64,000 nucleotides of DNA from Paracyclopina nana. Lineage: Eukaryota; Arthropoda; Copepoda; Cyclopoida; Cyclopettidae. Under the pieces are notes generated by a model. It saw nothing but the letters and a program-made list of their open reading frames with translations, ran no database searches and was not told the origin of the DNA. Within the stretch, counting starts at the first letter, position 1. Each line of letters opens with the position of its first letter. This document shows positions 33,201-44,441 of the stretch, one piece after another. Position numbers and translations under genes: made by a program. The stretch is taken from positions 3,410,001-3,474,000 of the forward strand of contig JAGUCH010000001.1 of assembly GCA_019096065.1 (NCBI GenBank). The letters run 5' to 3'.

Positions 33201-36200
33201 AGAGCCCTGCATTAATCAAAGCAGAATAATGCTAGCAGTCCCAGTAGAAAATTGCTCAGAAGTTATTAATGGAACATTCACGGGTTTGGCCTCTTCCAGG
33301 GCGCACATAATTGGCAACACATTCAGCGAAAATCTGCTGCCAAAGTTTACCCGCGACTGCTCTGATCCCACAGTTGATGTCAGCTTTTTTGTCGTTTTCG
33401 GAGTCCTGTTTTCAGGAGTGACTGGCATCATGTCAGGCGCCAACATGTCTGGTGAATTGGTATCACCTGGCAGAAGCATTCCCAAGGGAACCCTTTCAGC
33501 CTGCTTATTCACTTACTCAGTTTTGTCGATCATGGCCCTATTGACAGGCTTAACGTGCAGTCCTGACGTTTTGCTCCACGATTGCAACTATCTGAGTACC
33601 ATCAGTGTGTGGCCACCTGTGGTTGCAATTGGGGTGTTGCTAGCCACTCTAAGTGCAAGCCTCAACAATTTAATTGGAGCCAGCCGAGTTCTCGAAGCAA
33701 TGGCGAAAGATGTTTTGTTCGGGCCATTTTTACGATTCATCACTGTGGTAAGACTAACTTCTGTAGATACGATACAGGAGTGAATAGCTCGAACGCTTTC
33801 TAAAACTAAGCCCTAGTTTTTTTCTAAAATTAAATTTCTTAGGGAGCCAAGAAGGACAACCCTTGGGCAGCTGTGCTGCTCACCTGGTTCTTCGTCCAGC
33901 TCTTTCTCCTCATGGGAGCCCTGAATAGGATAGCCCAACTGTGCTCTGTCCTTTTCCTGCTTTCCTATGCATCCGTGAATGTAGCCTGCCTAGGACTGGA
34001 TTTGGCATCTGCGCCCAATTTCCGACCTGCTTTCAAATACTTCTCATGGCACACTTGCTTGACAGGCCTAATTGGAACATCAGTTATGATGTTTTTCATA
34101 AGCCCACTTTTCTCCGCGGTTGGCATTCTTTTATGCTTGTCTATTATACTGGCCCTCAACTTTTTCAGTCCGGTGAGACATGCCAATTGGGGCTCAATCA
34201 GCCAAGCTCTCCTATTTCATCAGGTAAGAATAGACAATACTCGTTTAAAAATGCTCCAGAACTATTTTTTTTATTGCGGTTCAAGGTGCGAAAATATTTG
34301 CTGTTACTAGATCCTCGCAAGGATCACGTGAAATTCTGGCGCCCGCAAATGCTTTTGTTGGTGAACAACCCTCGCACCTCTTGCGCCCTAGTCGATTTTG
34401 TCAACACCCTCAAAAAGGGCGGACTCTACGTGATCGGCCACGTTAAAGTGGGCAGCATTGAAACAATGACAGAAGACCCCTGCGCAAAATCCTACCCTGG
34501 ATGGTTGAGTCTGGTTGACTTTCTGAAAGTGAAAGCTTTTGTCGAGCTCACAGTGGCGCCCTCTTTGAGGCAAGGCATTCACCAGCTCGTAAGAATATCA
34601 GGGATAGGAGCAATGAAACCGAATACGGTTGTTTTGGGATTTCGCGACACGACTTTCCATGGAGATGATTTCGCTTCTCCCTTTTCCCCTTACGCAACGG
34701 CTCAATTCGACGGTATTTTCGGTTCAATTAGACAGCCAAAATCTAAGCCGACCTCGATCTTCGAATCGACTGGTACTGAAGAGTTCTCCGAGGCTCAGAG
34801 AGAAGACAGCAGGTGAGTTAGCATATAATTGCATAGATTATGAACGCCAGAAGGCTAATCATTTCTACATGCAGGATTTCTAATACCGAGTTTGTCGGAG
34901 TCATAATTGACGTGTTAAAACTGCGGAAAAACGTATGCATTTGTCGTCATTTCCAAAGCCTCAATAAGGGAATGCTATTTGGAGCTGGAGCTGAAAGAGC
35001 TTCAATTTTCGGAACTAGAATGAGAAAAAAGCTTTTTCTAGACGTTTGGCTGGTGGACTTTTTTTCTCCGTCTCAAACAGACGTCACGGACACGACCAGT
35101 CTTTTCATTTTACAATTAGCATGCATCGTCAATATGGTGCCGAGATGGAAAAAAATGAATATCAGGGTGTTCGCTGCGGCTCGAGAGGCCTCTAGCCAGA
35201 CAACAAGTGAGACGGATAGCACAGATCTTGAAGGGTTCAAGTTTCAAAAGAGAAGGTAAATTCAATTTCAAAAGAGAGAGAGAGTTGCACATAATGGGCG
35301 ATTACGTATGCAGCGAGCATTTTAAAAAACGCAGCTCAAAAGTCGTACATTAGTAACGCTGTTTCTTTTGAGTTAAGGTATTTCTTTTCCTTCTTTTGTC
35401 AAGTCTTCGTACCAACATCAAAAAAAGCACGAGCTTTTAATGTCCCGTTCATGTGCAAAGTTGCTTTTCGGAAAGTAAAAAATTGTCATAAGGCAACGGA
35501 GTTTTGCTATCAAACCACTGAAGAATTGCTTCTCAACTAGTTGAACCAGGAATCGAGTTAACAAATTTAGGGCGAAATTCCGAATTTTTTTTTTTATTAT
35601 TTCAGCTGTATCTTATTTGTAATAACTCAGCAATTTTTTAGCTGGTTCATATGAATTTGTGTGAAACAATTTGATTCAGAAGGAACCAGTTTGGCAATGA
35701 AATTTAAATAAACTTAGAGTGTTTACTTCTCAATAGTCTTAAAATTGGCCCGTTTTTTCCAGTGTTAGCAGAAGTTTACTTTTGTGTTTGCCATACGACA
35801 ATTTTTCTCCTTTCCGTAAGGCGTTCGGTGTGCATTATCGTAAGGAATTTGGGGGCACATGAACGGGATATAAGAGGGATCTCTCAAGAGCTGTACTCAC
35901 AACTAGATAACAAAAGACTGCTCAACGATCTGCACCATATTATCCCAGATTAAAACATATGCTGCAAATTGCTATTCACGGACCACAAATGGCGGCATTG
36001 CAGCTCAGAATCTACTCGCGACAAACAGAATTCTAAAAGTGGAAATTTAATGCGATTGCCGTTTTTTTCCTCCAAAACAAACAGGCAGGAGGAAACTGAA
36101 GTGCAATTGGAGAGAATGCTGGAGCTGTTGCGAATCAAGGCCACAACGCATGTCTTGAATTGGGTTCCAGAGGCTGAGGAAAATGCCGCCACGGCCACCG

Positions 36201-37256
36201 CGAGCATGGATCGATTGACTCCAGCATACTTGAAATCTGCGTGCGAAACAGTTCGAAGGAGAAGTGGCGAAACGGCCGTGACTTTCCTCTACTTGCCTAC
36301 TCCACCCCCAAAGGAAGACCATTATCACAAGTATCTTGAGTGTCTGTCTATCCTCACGGAAAACTGGCCGCCCACTTTAATTGTCAGAGGAGTCTCTCCG
36401 GTCACATCGACGACGCTTTAACAGTTATTCTACATATCATAGTAGCAGATTCAACCTTTTGCTTCTTCATTGAAGCATGCTATTGCAAATGAACGGTCAG
36501 CCCTATTCATGGCGCACGAATGAAAATCAATGATGAAATTACTTTCTTTGTGCAAGAACTTGGCTTCATCAAAGTAGCGAATTAACTGCCAATCTACGAA
36601 TGCCTACGTCATTCCTTTAATCTCATTTATACACCAGTCTTCCATTTACGAGAGAGGCCTTTTGTTCTAAACAGATACCACCACAAGAGCAATATCATAA
36701 AAGAGCAGGACAGGCGAGGATCATGATCATAGTGATGATGACTAGTAGCTATATGGATTATAAATGCATTCATGTTATGGCTGTTCTACGTACTCTCTAT
36801 GTGAAGTGGGCGACATCGCATGAAGCATCCAAGTTTCCTCATACTTTACGGACATGCTCACCCAGTGCTTTCAAAAATTTCCAATTACTGAAATTCTACG
36901 GGAGTAATCAGAGTGCCATTGTAACAATCTGATTACCAGATTTGTTGCCTAAAAATTGAAAAATGGAATTTCGGTGCACGCTAATTTTGACATTGTTCGA
37001 GTGTCAGGAACAGAGAAGCAGGCCCTTAGGTTATGGAAGATGAAATATGTAGTTTTCTACTTACTGCATCAAAGGTGGCCAGAACAAGGAGCAGTCTGTG
37101 GAATACTCGTTGAACTCTTTGCCTTGAGCAAGTGACCACGGAGCAACTGTTTCCCACGAGGCCAACGCAACTGACCAGGAACAATAGCAATCCCTCAGTG
37201 AACCATTGGAAGTCATACACCGAGTTGGACGTGACATTTTCAGTGGAGTTGGTCAT
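30251..37256 (-). CDS. FMRFamide-receptor-like class A GPCR hosting a nested gene
   Basis: Five exons (37256-37065, 31739-31546, 31484-31101, 31055-30734, 30676-30251) give about 505 residues in one frame. Exon 1 encodes a glycosylated N-terminus (NST, NVT sequons) and TM1 ([20 protein letters not shown]), ending within TM2 at LVLATFDA. Exon 2 resumes [15 protein letters not shown] and carries ERY after TM3. Later features are PKFFELR, the TM5 run [20 protein letters not shown], a long serine/arginine-rich third loop, TM6 with [14 protein letters not shown] and TM7 with [12 protein letters not shown]. This pattern matches insect FMRFamide/peptide receptors. Intron 1 is about 5.3 kb and contains the whole SLC12A9 gene on the other strand. 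A possible earlier coding exon is listed at 37831-37893. The C-terminal tail is long and Ser/Asn/Arg-rich. The ligand is not determinable from sequence. Confidence 0.85.
31740..32399. other. GPCR intron sequence upstream of the nested SLC12A9 gene
   Basis: No exon supported. It must contain the SLC12A9 promoter. A CG-alternating run lies at about 31945-31956, and a CGTACGTACG stretch near 32125. Confidence 0.45.
32400..36421 (+). CDS. SLC12A9: solute carrier family 12 member 9-like cation-chloride cotransporter
   Basis: Six exons: 32400-32780, 32845-33747, 33843-34223, 34286-34812, 34875-35255, 36085-36421; 969 residues, close to the vertebrate protein. The start of the transport domain reads [19 protein letters not shown] followed by [13 protein letters not shown]. 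Next come [20 protein letters not shown], a glycosylated extracellular loop (NGT, NCS), [20 protein letters not shown] and a C-terminal cytosolic domain ([46 protein letters not shown] stretch). The family moves Cl- or other solutes with cations. SLC12A9 itself is poorly defined and is linked to lysosomal ammonium/chloride handling. The gene lies entirely inside intron 1 of the minus-strand GPCR. Its 829-bp last intron holds a MITE. Confidence 0.94.
35441..35870. mobile_element. short MITE, same family as the 14756 element
   Basis: Ends TGTCCCGTTCATGTGC and GCACATGAACGGGATA, flanked by TAA on both sides (35438-35440 and 35871-35873). The right end shares the block CAATTTTTCTCCTTTCC with the right arm of the 14756-15811 element. 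The left arm is internally deleted. The element is 430 bp with no coding capacity. It sits in the last intron of SLC12A9. Confidence 0.75.
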
Positions 37257-37830
37257 CTCCTAATTTTGGGCAAAAAATAAGCTATCACTAACTTTATCTA
37301 CTGAATCTACACCAATTTATGTTCAGTTCTCATGCAAATAATTACGGCTTTCGATGCAGCTAGTAAAGACACTAACTCAAAATGAGCTGAAGGGGAAAAT
37401 TATCTTATATGTATTTTGAACTAAGCTTTCATAGCTATTACCTGAACATGAGAGGCCGCGAATATGATAAAAGGCACGTCCAACGCTATTTATTAACGAG
37501 ATTACTTTGCTCTCATTTGGAATTACTTGAACGGACCTTCTAACCGTCTGCTTAAAGTCAGTCCTGAGCTCTAGTGAATAGTTAATTTACATTATGCTCA
37601 GTCAAAACTTACTTGGTTTTTTTTGTGCGAGGTAGACGACAGCAAGCGAGCGGAGTTGCAAGCAATATGAATGCTAGTAAGCAACTTCTCTGGTGCGATG
37701 AGGCCCACCTTCTTGGAGAGCAGAGAGAGGAAAATGATGAAGGCGAACCACCATACACCTCACAGCGACAGGGCCGAATTAAATGAGTGTATGTCAAACA
37801 ACGCGATAGATTGAAATAAAAAAAGCCTAC
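37257..37830. other. upstream of GPCR exon 1
   Basis: A 3' splice site (CCAAAATTAG) lies directly before GPCR exon 1 at about 37260, so an upstream exon must exist. No other feature is supported. Confidence 0.45.
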
Positions 37831-37893
37831 TTGGTTTCCTAGAGGCGCAACATTCAGGGGACCTTCACCATTCATACTTTCAAAATAAACCAT
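37831..37893 (-). CDS. candidate 5' coding exon of the FMRFamide-receptor-like gene
   Basis: A 63-base open stretch starts ATG (37893), has a second ATG six codons on, and ends AACCAA at a GTAGGC donor. It is phase-compatible with the acceptor just before 37256, giving a join reading [12 protein letters not shown]. That would lengthen the extracellular N-terminus by about 15 to 22 residues. The alternative is that this is 5' UTR and translation begins at 37256. Confidence 0.4.
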
Positions 37894-40394
37894 CTACCAA
37901 AGGTCATGTAAAACTATGAGCACAATAAAAAGGGAGTAAGGCTACTTTTGATGTAGTATGCATAGGTCACTCCTATTAAAAAGGGAGAAAGCGATGGTTA
38001 CAGTATTTATATGAGGGAAAGTAATTTTCGCATGCATAATTTAAGTTTACCAATTTCTCTCAGGTTATCTCTCAAAATCATTTGGCTGAGCCCGGGTAAG
38101 CCTGATAACTAAATCAATAATTCAAAATTACAATCGTATGTAGTATGAAAACAAATTACAAAATTATCATATACATATAAATGAAGAGATCATTTAAAAG
38201 TAAGTCGTAGTGAAAATATCGTGGCAAATACTTGGCTCTGGCAAGCTCGAGCCCGCGAAGAGGCCACTACTTGAGTTTTGTGTATAACAGTTTGAATCAT
38301 ATTTTTTAAGGTATGAGGACAGGCTTAGGTACAAAAATATGGTAATAATGGAAACACAATCAACTTTGCTATTTGACGGCACTCAGCGGGATGTTGGCTG
38401 CATAAGTTTGACTAATATTACTCGAGTAGAAAACCAACGCGACGCTATTTGCATTTTCTTCACAACTCCAATTGAGTTGCAATCCTAGCTAAATAAGCAC
38501 AAAAATAGGAGTGAGGAGTCGACTAAATACGCGTATTTTTTTGCAGGCGTGACCTTCATTTTTTTATGTAAATCCCTTTCAACGTGCCTTTTTTTGCACA
38601 TTTTTGAAATTAAAAAAGCGCGTGCTATTTTACAACTTCTTCAGCGTTTTATTTTTTCTTGTCTGCACCATGCCATGTGAGCATAGGAACACGTAAACAA
38701 GTCCCATATCTATCCTACTGGCGAATTATGTAACATTTTGGATGTCCGATCGCTGCCTGGATCAGACCTCCAATTTCTAATGAATCAGTTTTTCTCAAAA
38801 ATTTTTTTCACAAGGAGGGATTTTGTCAAGCGTAACTTGTACTTAGTGGAAGAAAGTACATATTTTATTGTAATTTGACAATGTTTTGAGCCATATTTTG
38901 CAGGTAAATTCAACTATTCTGCTAATTTCGGGCTGGCTCTTGGGCTGGCTTTTAGGCAAGCCAATGCATCAATCAAAGGTGTTCCCAGAATGGCATTACT
39001 TTTAAAAAGTGGCTAAATAGTCTAAAAATGTTTATGATAAAAAGCTATCAAAAAAGCTATCATAAGGGTTCCTTTCATGACCTTATGGCTTAGAATACAA
39101 TGATGTATATAGAAATGATAGGGAGTACACCTTTAATGAAATATTTTCAAAAAAAGTGCATCCAGTGTGGCGTACTTACTTAGACTATAAAAGCGGTTGG
39201 TTGGAGCCCAAGCCATTTCAACTTTGTTTTGTGCTCAAAAAGGATCAAAGAAAGCACCACCCACTTGACACCAGATAATCTCCTGTGTTTCAGTGTTTTA
39301 ACTCACTGTTCAGTCTTTTAGCAAAACCGGCAAACAACTGATGAAAAAGGTTCCAGATATGTTAAAACGATTCCAAACAAAAATCTGGCGTCAATTCCAA
39401 TTTTTTGGCCGATTGCACCGCTTCCACACATTAACCCGTTTCTGAAGTAAAGTTCAAGCGAGTAACCCAAATACTGAGACGAGGACAGCGTAATTTATTT
39501 TACTAACTGTAACCGGTTTTACTCGCGAGTAAATTCACTTTGCCGATCGTGTCAGCTTTTTGCAAACCCCGTGACGTCACAACATGGCATTCCGGCAAGT
39601 TCATTTCGCTCGGAAAATCGGTCACAGTTAATAAAATTTGACTTGCTGCTTCTCGGGACTTCGAAGGTAACGTAAATAATGCCCTCGGTGAGTAAAATAA
39701 AACCTCGCCTCACTATTCCCCTCGCTTCGCTCGGTTCAAGATTCGGCTTGGTTTCATTTACTCACCTAGGGCAATTTTTACTTACCTTCTCAGTCCCGAA
39801 AAGCAGCAAGTAAAATACTATTGCTACCACCTCGTTTAGGCTTTTTTTTTAAATGTGAAAAAAATAATCGTGTTATTCTTAGGAAATTAGTCTTCCATTG
39901 TTTATGTATGAACAAATAGGATATAAAGGACTTTATCCCAACATTACGATTCTATGCTTGCCTACTATCATGAAAGCTAATCACAAAAACCTTTTTCATT
40001 CATCTCGCCCTTGATTCTCCTGTTACCTAAGCTCGGTTCGTGCATTGCCGATCCACAGGTTTTCTTATTTTCATGCAAATGTAGGCTTCTGGCATTTAAA
40101 GTACTTCCTTTAGCAACGATCGACAATAATTGGATCAACAATAGCGCACATTTTTCAATCAGATTCTCTTGTTTCTTCGTAAGCATATTTTTTCTATGCT
40201 TTTTAGCATTTGCATTTCATATTAACAGGTTGCGTGTGTCTTGAAAGAAATTTGCGAAAGTGAAACATGTAAACAATCCTGCTTTTGTGAACGCTGTCCA
40301 CCAAAAACCTTATTCCTACTTTCTTTGTAATTTCCCCTCCTGAAATAGCTCGTAGCCTCCCGCCAAACTTCATTTAGAAGGTAGTAGCGGCAAA
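37894..40394. other. gene-free region
   Basis: No supported coding exon. Sequence is AT-rich and low in information until the inverted repeat at about 39632-39838. The divergent arrangement implies promoters for the GPCR (left) and exportin-4 (right). Confidence 0.5.
39632..39838. repeat. long imperfect hairpin (about 70-bp arms)
   Basis: The left arm from about 39640 (ACTTGCTGCTTCTCGGGACT, then GAAGGTAA, GCCCTCGGTGAGTAAA) is complementary to the right arm ending about 39833 (TTTACTCACCTAGGGC, TTACCTTCT, AGTCCCGAAAAGCAGCAAGT). A loop of about 45 bases contains CTCGCTTCGCTCGG, itself a small palindrome. It probably derives from a foldback or MITE element. No clear target duplication was found. 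Confidence 0.75.
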
Positions 40395-43300
40395 ATGGCC
40401 GAAAATCTAATCCTAGAGCTTGAAACAGCTGCTCAAATTCTTTTGGTAAGTTGAAAGGTTGGGTTTTATCTTCAGATAATTTTTTTCATCGATTTTTCCA
40501 TTTCACATTCAGGCCCCACCCAATGTCATTACTAGCGAACAGAGACACACTGCAGAGGCTGTCTTCCTCAATTTTAGGAAAACTAAGTCACCTTTTGGCC
40601 TTTGCAAACATATTTTAGGTGAGTTGTACCGCATTGATTTCACCTAAAAAAATAATGAATCTCATTCCCGATTTTTCAGAGTCTAGCAAAGTCGACTATG
40701 TCTTGTTTGAGGCATCTGGCCTTATAAAAGAAGGTCTTATACGAGAATGGTCCACGTTGGACAGAGGCGAAATCAGTGGGCTGAGGGGCTACTTGCTTTC
40801 CTACGTCATTAACCATCCCACTTTGTCCAATTACATCAGAGAACGGATTGTGCAGGTTGTAGCGATTGCCATCAAACGTCAAAGTGTCGAGGATTTGGGG
40901 GAGGACCGGAGGCAAGTGCTGAACGAAGTTAGCCAACTGATCACTGGAGGCAATATGCAAATGCAGATGATAGGATGCAGCATTTTGGGGGCTCTGATGG
41001 CTGAGTACGCAACCACAGTGAAATCCTCCGATGTAGGCCTCGCCTGGGAGATCCATTTCAAGGCCAAAAAGCAGTTTGAGCTCACTGATCTCAAGTCGAT
41101 CTTTGAGTTTTGCTTCCAAGCCCTCTCAGAGCTGACTCCCAACTTGACGGTTCCTATTGCACCAGAGCGAAGCAACTTGGTGCTTCGACTGAGCACCTTG
41201 GCTGAAAATATCCTAAGCTGGTCTTTCATCAGCATCAATTTACCCAAGAAACTCATCAGTGTATTTGAAGCCGACCAAAATCCCTCCCTAAGGCCGGGTC
41301 CGTCTTGGAGAGACATAATTCTAAAACCGCAAATCCCCGAGCTTTTCTTCGAGGTAAAACAATTTCCCTTGTGTGTGTGGTTTTTTTTAAACTTAAAGGC
41401 TCTTAATCTAGCTGCACTTAAAAGTGAGGCACTATCCCGAGTTGGCTCACCACACAATGGCTTGCCTGGTTCAACTCTCTAGCCTCAATGGATTTGTGTT
41501 TGGCAAGAAAGAAGATCGCATCAGTTACATTTCAAACTACTTGTCGCATTTCTTGAGGCTCTTGCAAGGTCTGGAGCAAAGTGGATCTATCCAGCCCAAT
41601 GAGGCGCTGGGTATTTCCAACATTGTCCGAAAAGTCATGCTTTTCTTCCCCGCCACTGTGCTCACCAATCTCCACCCGCAATTGCTAGATCAGTACTTGC
41701 GGCAAATCACTCGTTTGACTTGCCACTTCATGAAAGCCTCTACGCAAAAAGACCCCCTGGATGACGAAACCCTGCTGTTTTCTGAAGCTTTTGAGCACAT
41801 GCTTGAAGGTTGGGTGTCAATCTTGCATGAAAACCAAGCCTTCCCCCAGGGCTTTTGCCAACAGAGTGGCGGAGTGGATGTGTTCGACTGCTACGTTCAA
41901 TGTAACTTAGCTGCTCCTGATGGAATACGCGGAGCTATGAGCTCCAATGGAGACAGCGGAAATGAGTCGGACACAGAAATCAACGACACCGAAGACTCTG
42001 ATAGGGTCAAATACAAAGATGTTCTTGCAACCATCGGTGCATTAGGAAGGGAAGCGCCAGACCATAGCGTTCCACTTCTGTGCCAATTACTTGAAGGCAG
42101 ACTTTCAAGGCTTCATGGCCAAATTCAACGATTGGTAACCCACGGCAACTTTTTGATTGACAAAGTGTTGGGCGACTTGTATGAAGATATCCACTGGATA
42201 CTTCTCATTGCAGGTACGACTGGCCACGAGGATTTTAAAGCATTGTTCATTCTTTTTTCTTTCTTCGTAGGAAATGTCTTAACTTTGGACACCGACGGCG
42301 AACCCGCGATGATACCTAGTGAAATAATGAAGTATAGCTTGGAGAAGGCCCAAGATGTCAACGTTGAAACATCATTGAGGGTTCTTGCGTCACCCGGCGA
42401 GCCAAGCTCTTCGATTCCAGGTCACGAGTCGACAGACCCAGTAGTCAAATTGGCAGCTGCAGTGTTCAGGATGTCTGAGATCGAGAAGCGGGCAGTCGAT
42501 GCTGGCTTCAAAAGCCTGCTCAGCCCTGAAGTCAGCTCTACCATCATGTGGTTTCTACGGAGATGGGTCCTCACCTATTTGGCTGGCCAAGAAAACTTGT
42601 ACTCAGACATGAGCCTTGCCATTTTGGCAGCGTTTGGACAAAACACAGAAGGTGCAGCGTGGACAATCAGTTTTTTGCTTGAAAAGATAATTTCAAACCT
42701 GACTGCGATGAACTCCGAGCCACAGCTGGTAGAAGATACTGTCAATCTTTTGGTAGCTTTGGTTGATTCCAAGGAGAGGGGTCGACAAGTTTTACAGAGC
42801 CACATTTTCAACAATCTTGCCAGCTGCGTTGAAAATAATGGCCTGGACTCGTTGCCGTCAGCCGCCAACCGTGGCCTCATGAAAGCGTTAATCACGGTCG
42901 CTTCTTCTTGTGAAGATCAAGCGGCAAAGGACGCTCATTGGAACAAAGTGTTGAAGCCTCTCTGTGACAGGTGAGGCGACAACTTTCCCAAGTTGACTTC
43001 GAAGTTGTAGATCCTTTTTTCGTCCACCACAGGTATCAAAGATTCATTTGCCAGCCGGACCTAAAGAAGCGTCACCACGAGGATGGGCTCAGAAATCAGA
43101 TCATTAGCATTTGCGAGTCTTTCATTGGATGCGTTCAAGGAAGTCACATCACGACCTGTGGCCAATTGTACAACCACATTCAACCCGTGACGAATACCAT
43201 GGTTGATCTGTTGGGGCTGTACCACAACTATCCCAACATTGTGGAGCTCATCCTTGAGTTTTACCACGAGTCAGCCAGAAAAATGCTTTGCTACCTTAAC

Positions 43301-44297
43301 TTGTCCGCGAGCAGGAGCTTCTATCAGCAGACTGTTAACTTAATTCAGATGTATGCGCATCATAATACTGTAAGTGATAACAATCGCAATTTTTTGAAAT
43401 ATTGTTCGCACAAAAATTGTACCCTAGGGAAAACGAAGCATTGAGAAAGAGGCCGAAGATGAGCAATTCAGAGATATTCTCTTGTTGATGGAACTTTTGA
43501 CTAGCGTCCTGTCGAAAGACTTCATCGACTTGGGGCCGCCTGATGCAAATGCAGCAGAAGATGGAGTGACTGCGGCAGATGTCTGCTTGCACGGGTTGAA
43601 TTTGATTATGCCACTCATGTCTGCTGAATTGCTCAAATTCCCCAAACTCAGCCTCCAGTACTTCAAAACCATCACACTCGTGTGCGAGCTCTACCCGGAC
43701 AAAATTAGCACTCTCAACCCAGAATTGCAGAAAAATCTGGTGGCTTCTTTGGAGTTGGGGCTCACGAGCATTGGAGTCGATTCTGTGTACACGCTTTGCT
43801 GCGATTTCATTCAAGTGCTGTGCTGCTACATCCAAAGGTCAAACTTGCCAGATCTTCCCATCAAGGAGCCACTTAGACCATTTTTAAAGGTAGTACAGCA
43901 CCAAATTACCTGAGCATGATTTTACAGCCCTTTTCTCTCCTTTGAACAGGTCATTATGGATCTCATCTTATCTCACGGAATCAACTCCGAACTTATGCCT
44001 GCCACTGGAAGCACGCTCTACGTTCTGATATGCGTGTTCAACGTGAGATGCATTTTTACACCATATTTGGAGGCCTTTAATTACCAAGCTTTTTCATTCC
44101 AGGATACTTATCATGAAATGGTACAGTATTTGGTTTCCACCCAAACCGATCCGAATAATAAAGCACGGCTCTTGGACGCGTTCCAAGAACTGACCAAAGA
44201 CATCCCATTGACCGGCGAACGGGTCTACCGCATGAAATTTCGCGAGAGCTTTGACAAATTCGTTGTTAATGTGCGAGGCTTTCTTTTGGTTAAGTAA
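40395..44297 (+). CDS. XPO4: exportin-4
   Basis: Nine exons: 40395-40445, 40513-40618, 40680-41353, 41412-42213, 42271-42970, 43033-43369, 43428-43889, 43950-44042, 44103-44297; 1139 residues against about 1150 in vertebrates. It is a HEAT-repeat karyopherin that carries eIF5A and some SMADs out of the nucleus with RanGTP, and imports certain SOX factors. Matches to the family include APPNVITSEQRHTAE, FRKTKSPFGLCKHILE, SKVDYVLFEA, CNLAAPDGIRG, VPLLCQLLEGRLSRLHGQ, LDDLYEDIHW-type (LGDLYEDIHWILLIAG), ASPGEPSSSIPG, LLLMELLTSVLSKDFIDLG and a C-terminal VRGFLLVK. The start is a good-context ATG (AAAATGGCC). Polyadenylation signal AATAAA at 44311-44316. It is convergent with the F-box gene. Confidence 0.95.
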
Positions 44298-44441
44298 CTT
44301 ATCTCGAGAGAATAAATACTCCTCCTTTCCAAGCTGGATTCATCCAATTTTATTTCGCGTATCACTGCATTTTACATTTCGGTAAACTTAACGCAATTAA
44401 AAGGAGTGAAGCTCATTAACATAACGATTGAAGGTACCAAA

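Noticed and set aside
39736..39752. GGTTCAAGATTCGG, resembling a tRNA T-arm/B box
   Set aside because: It sits in the loop of the long hairpin with no A box or cloverleaf around it.
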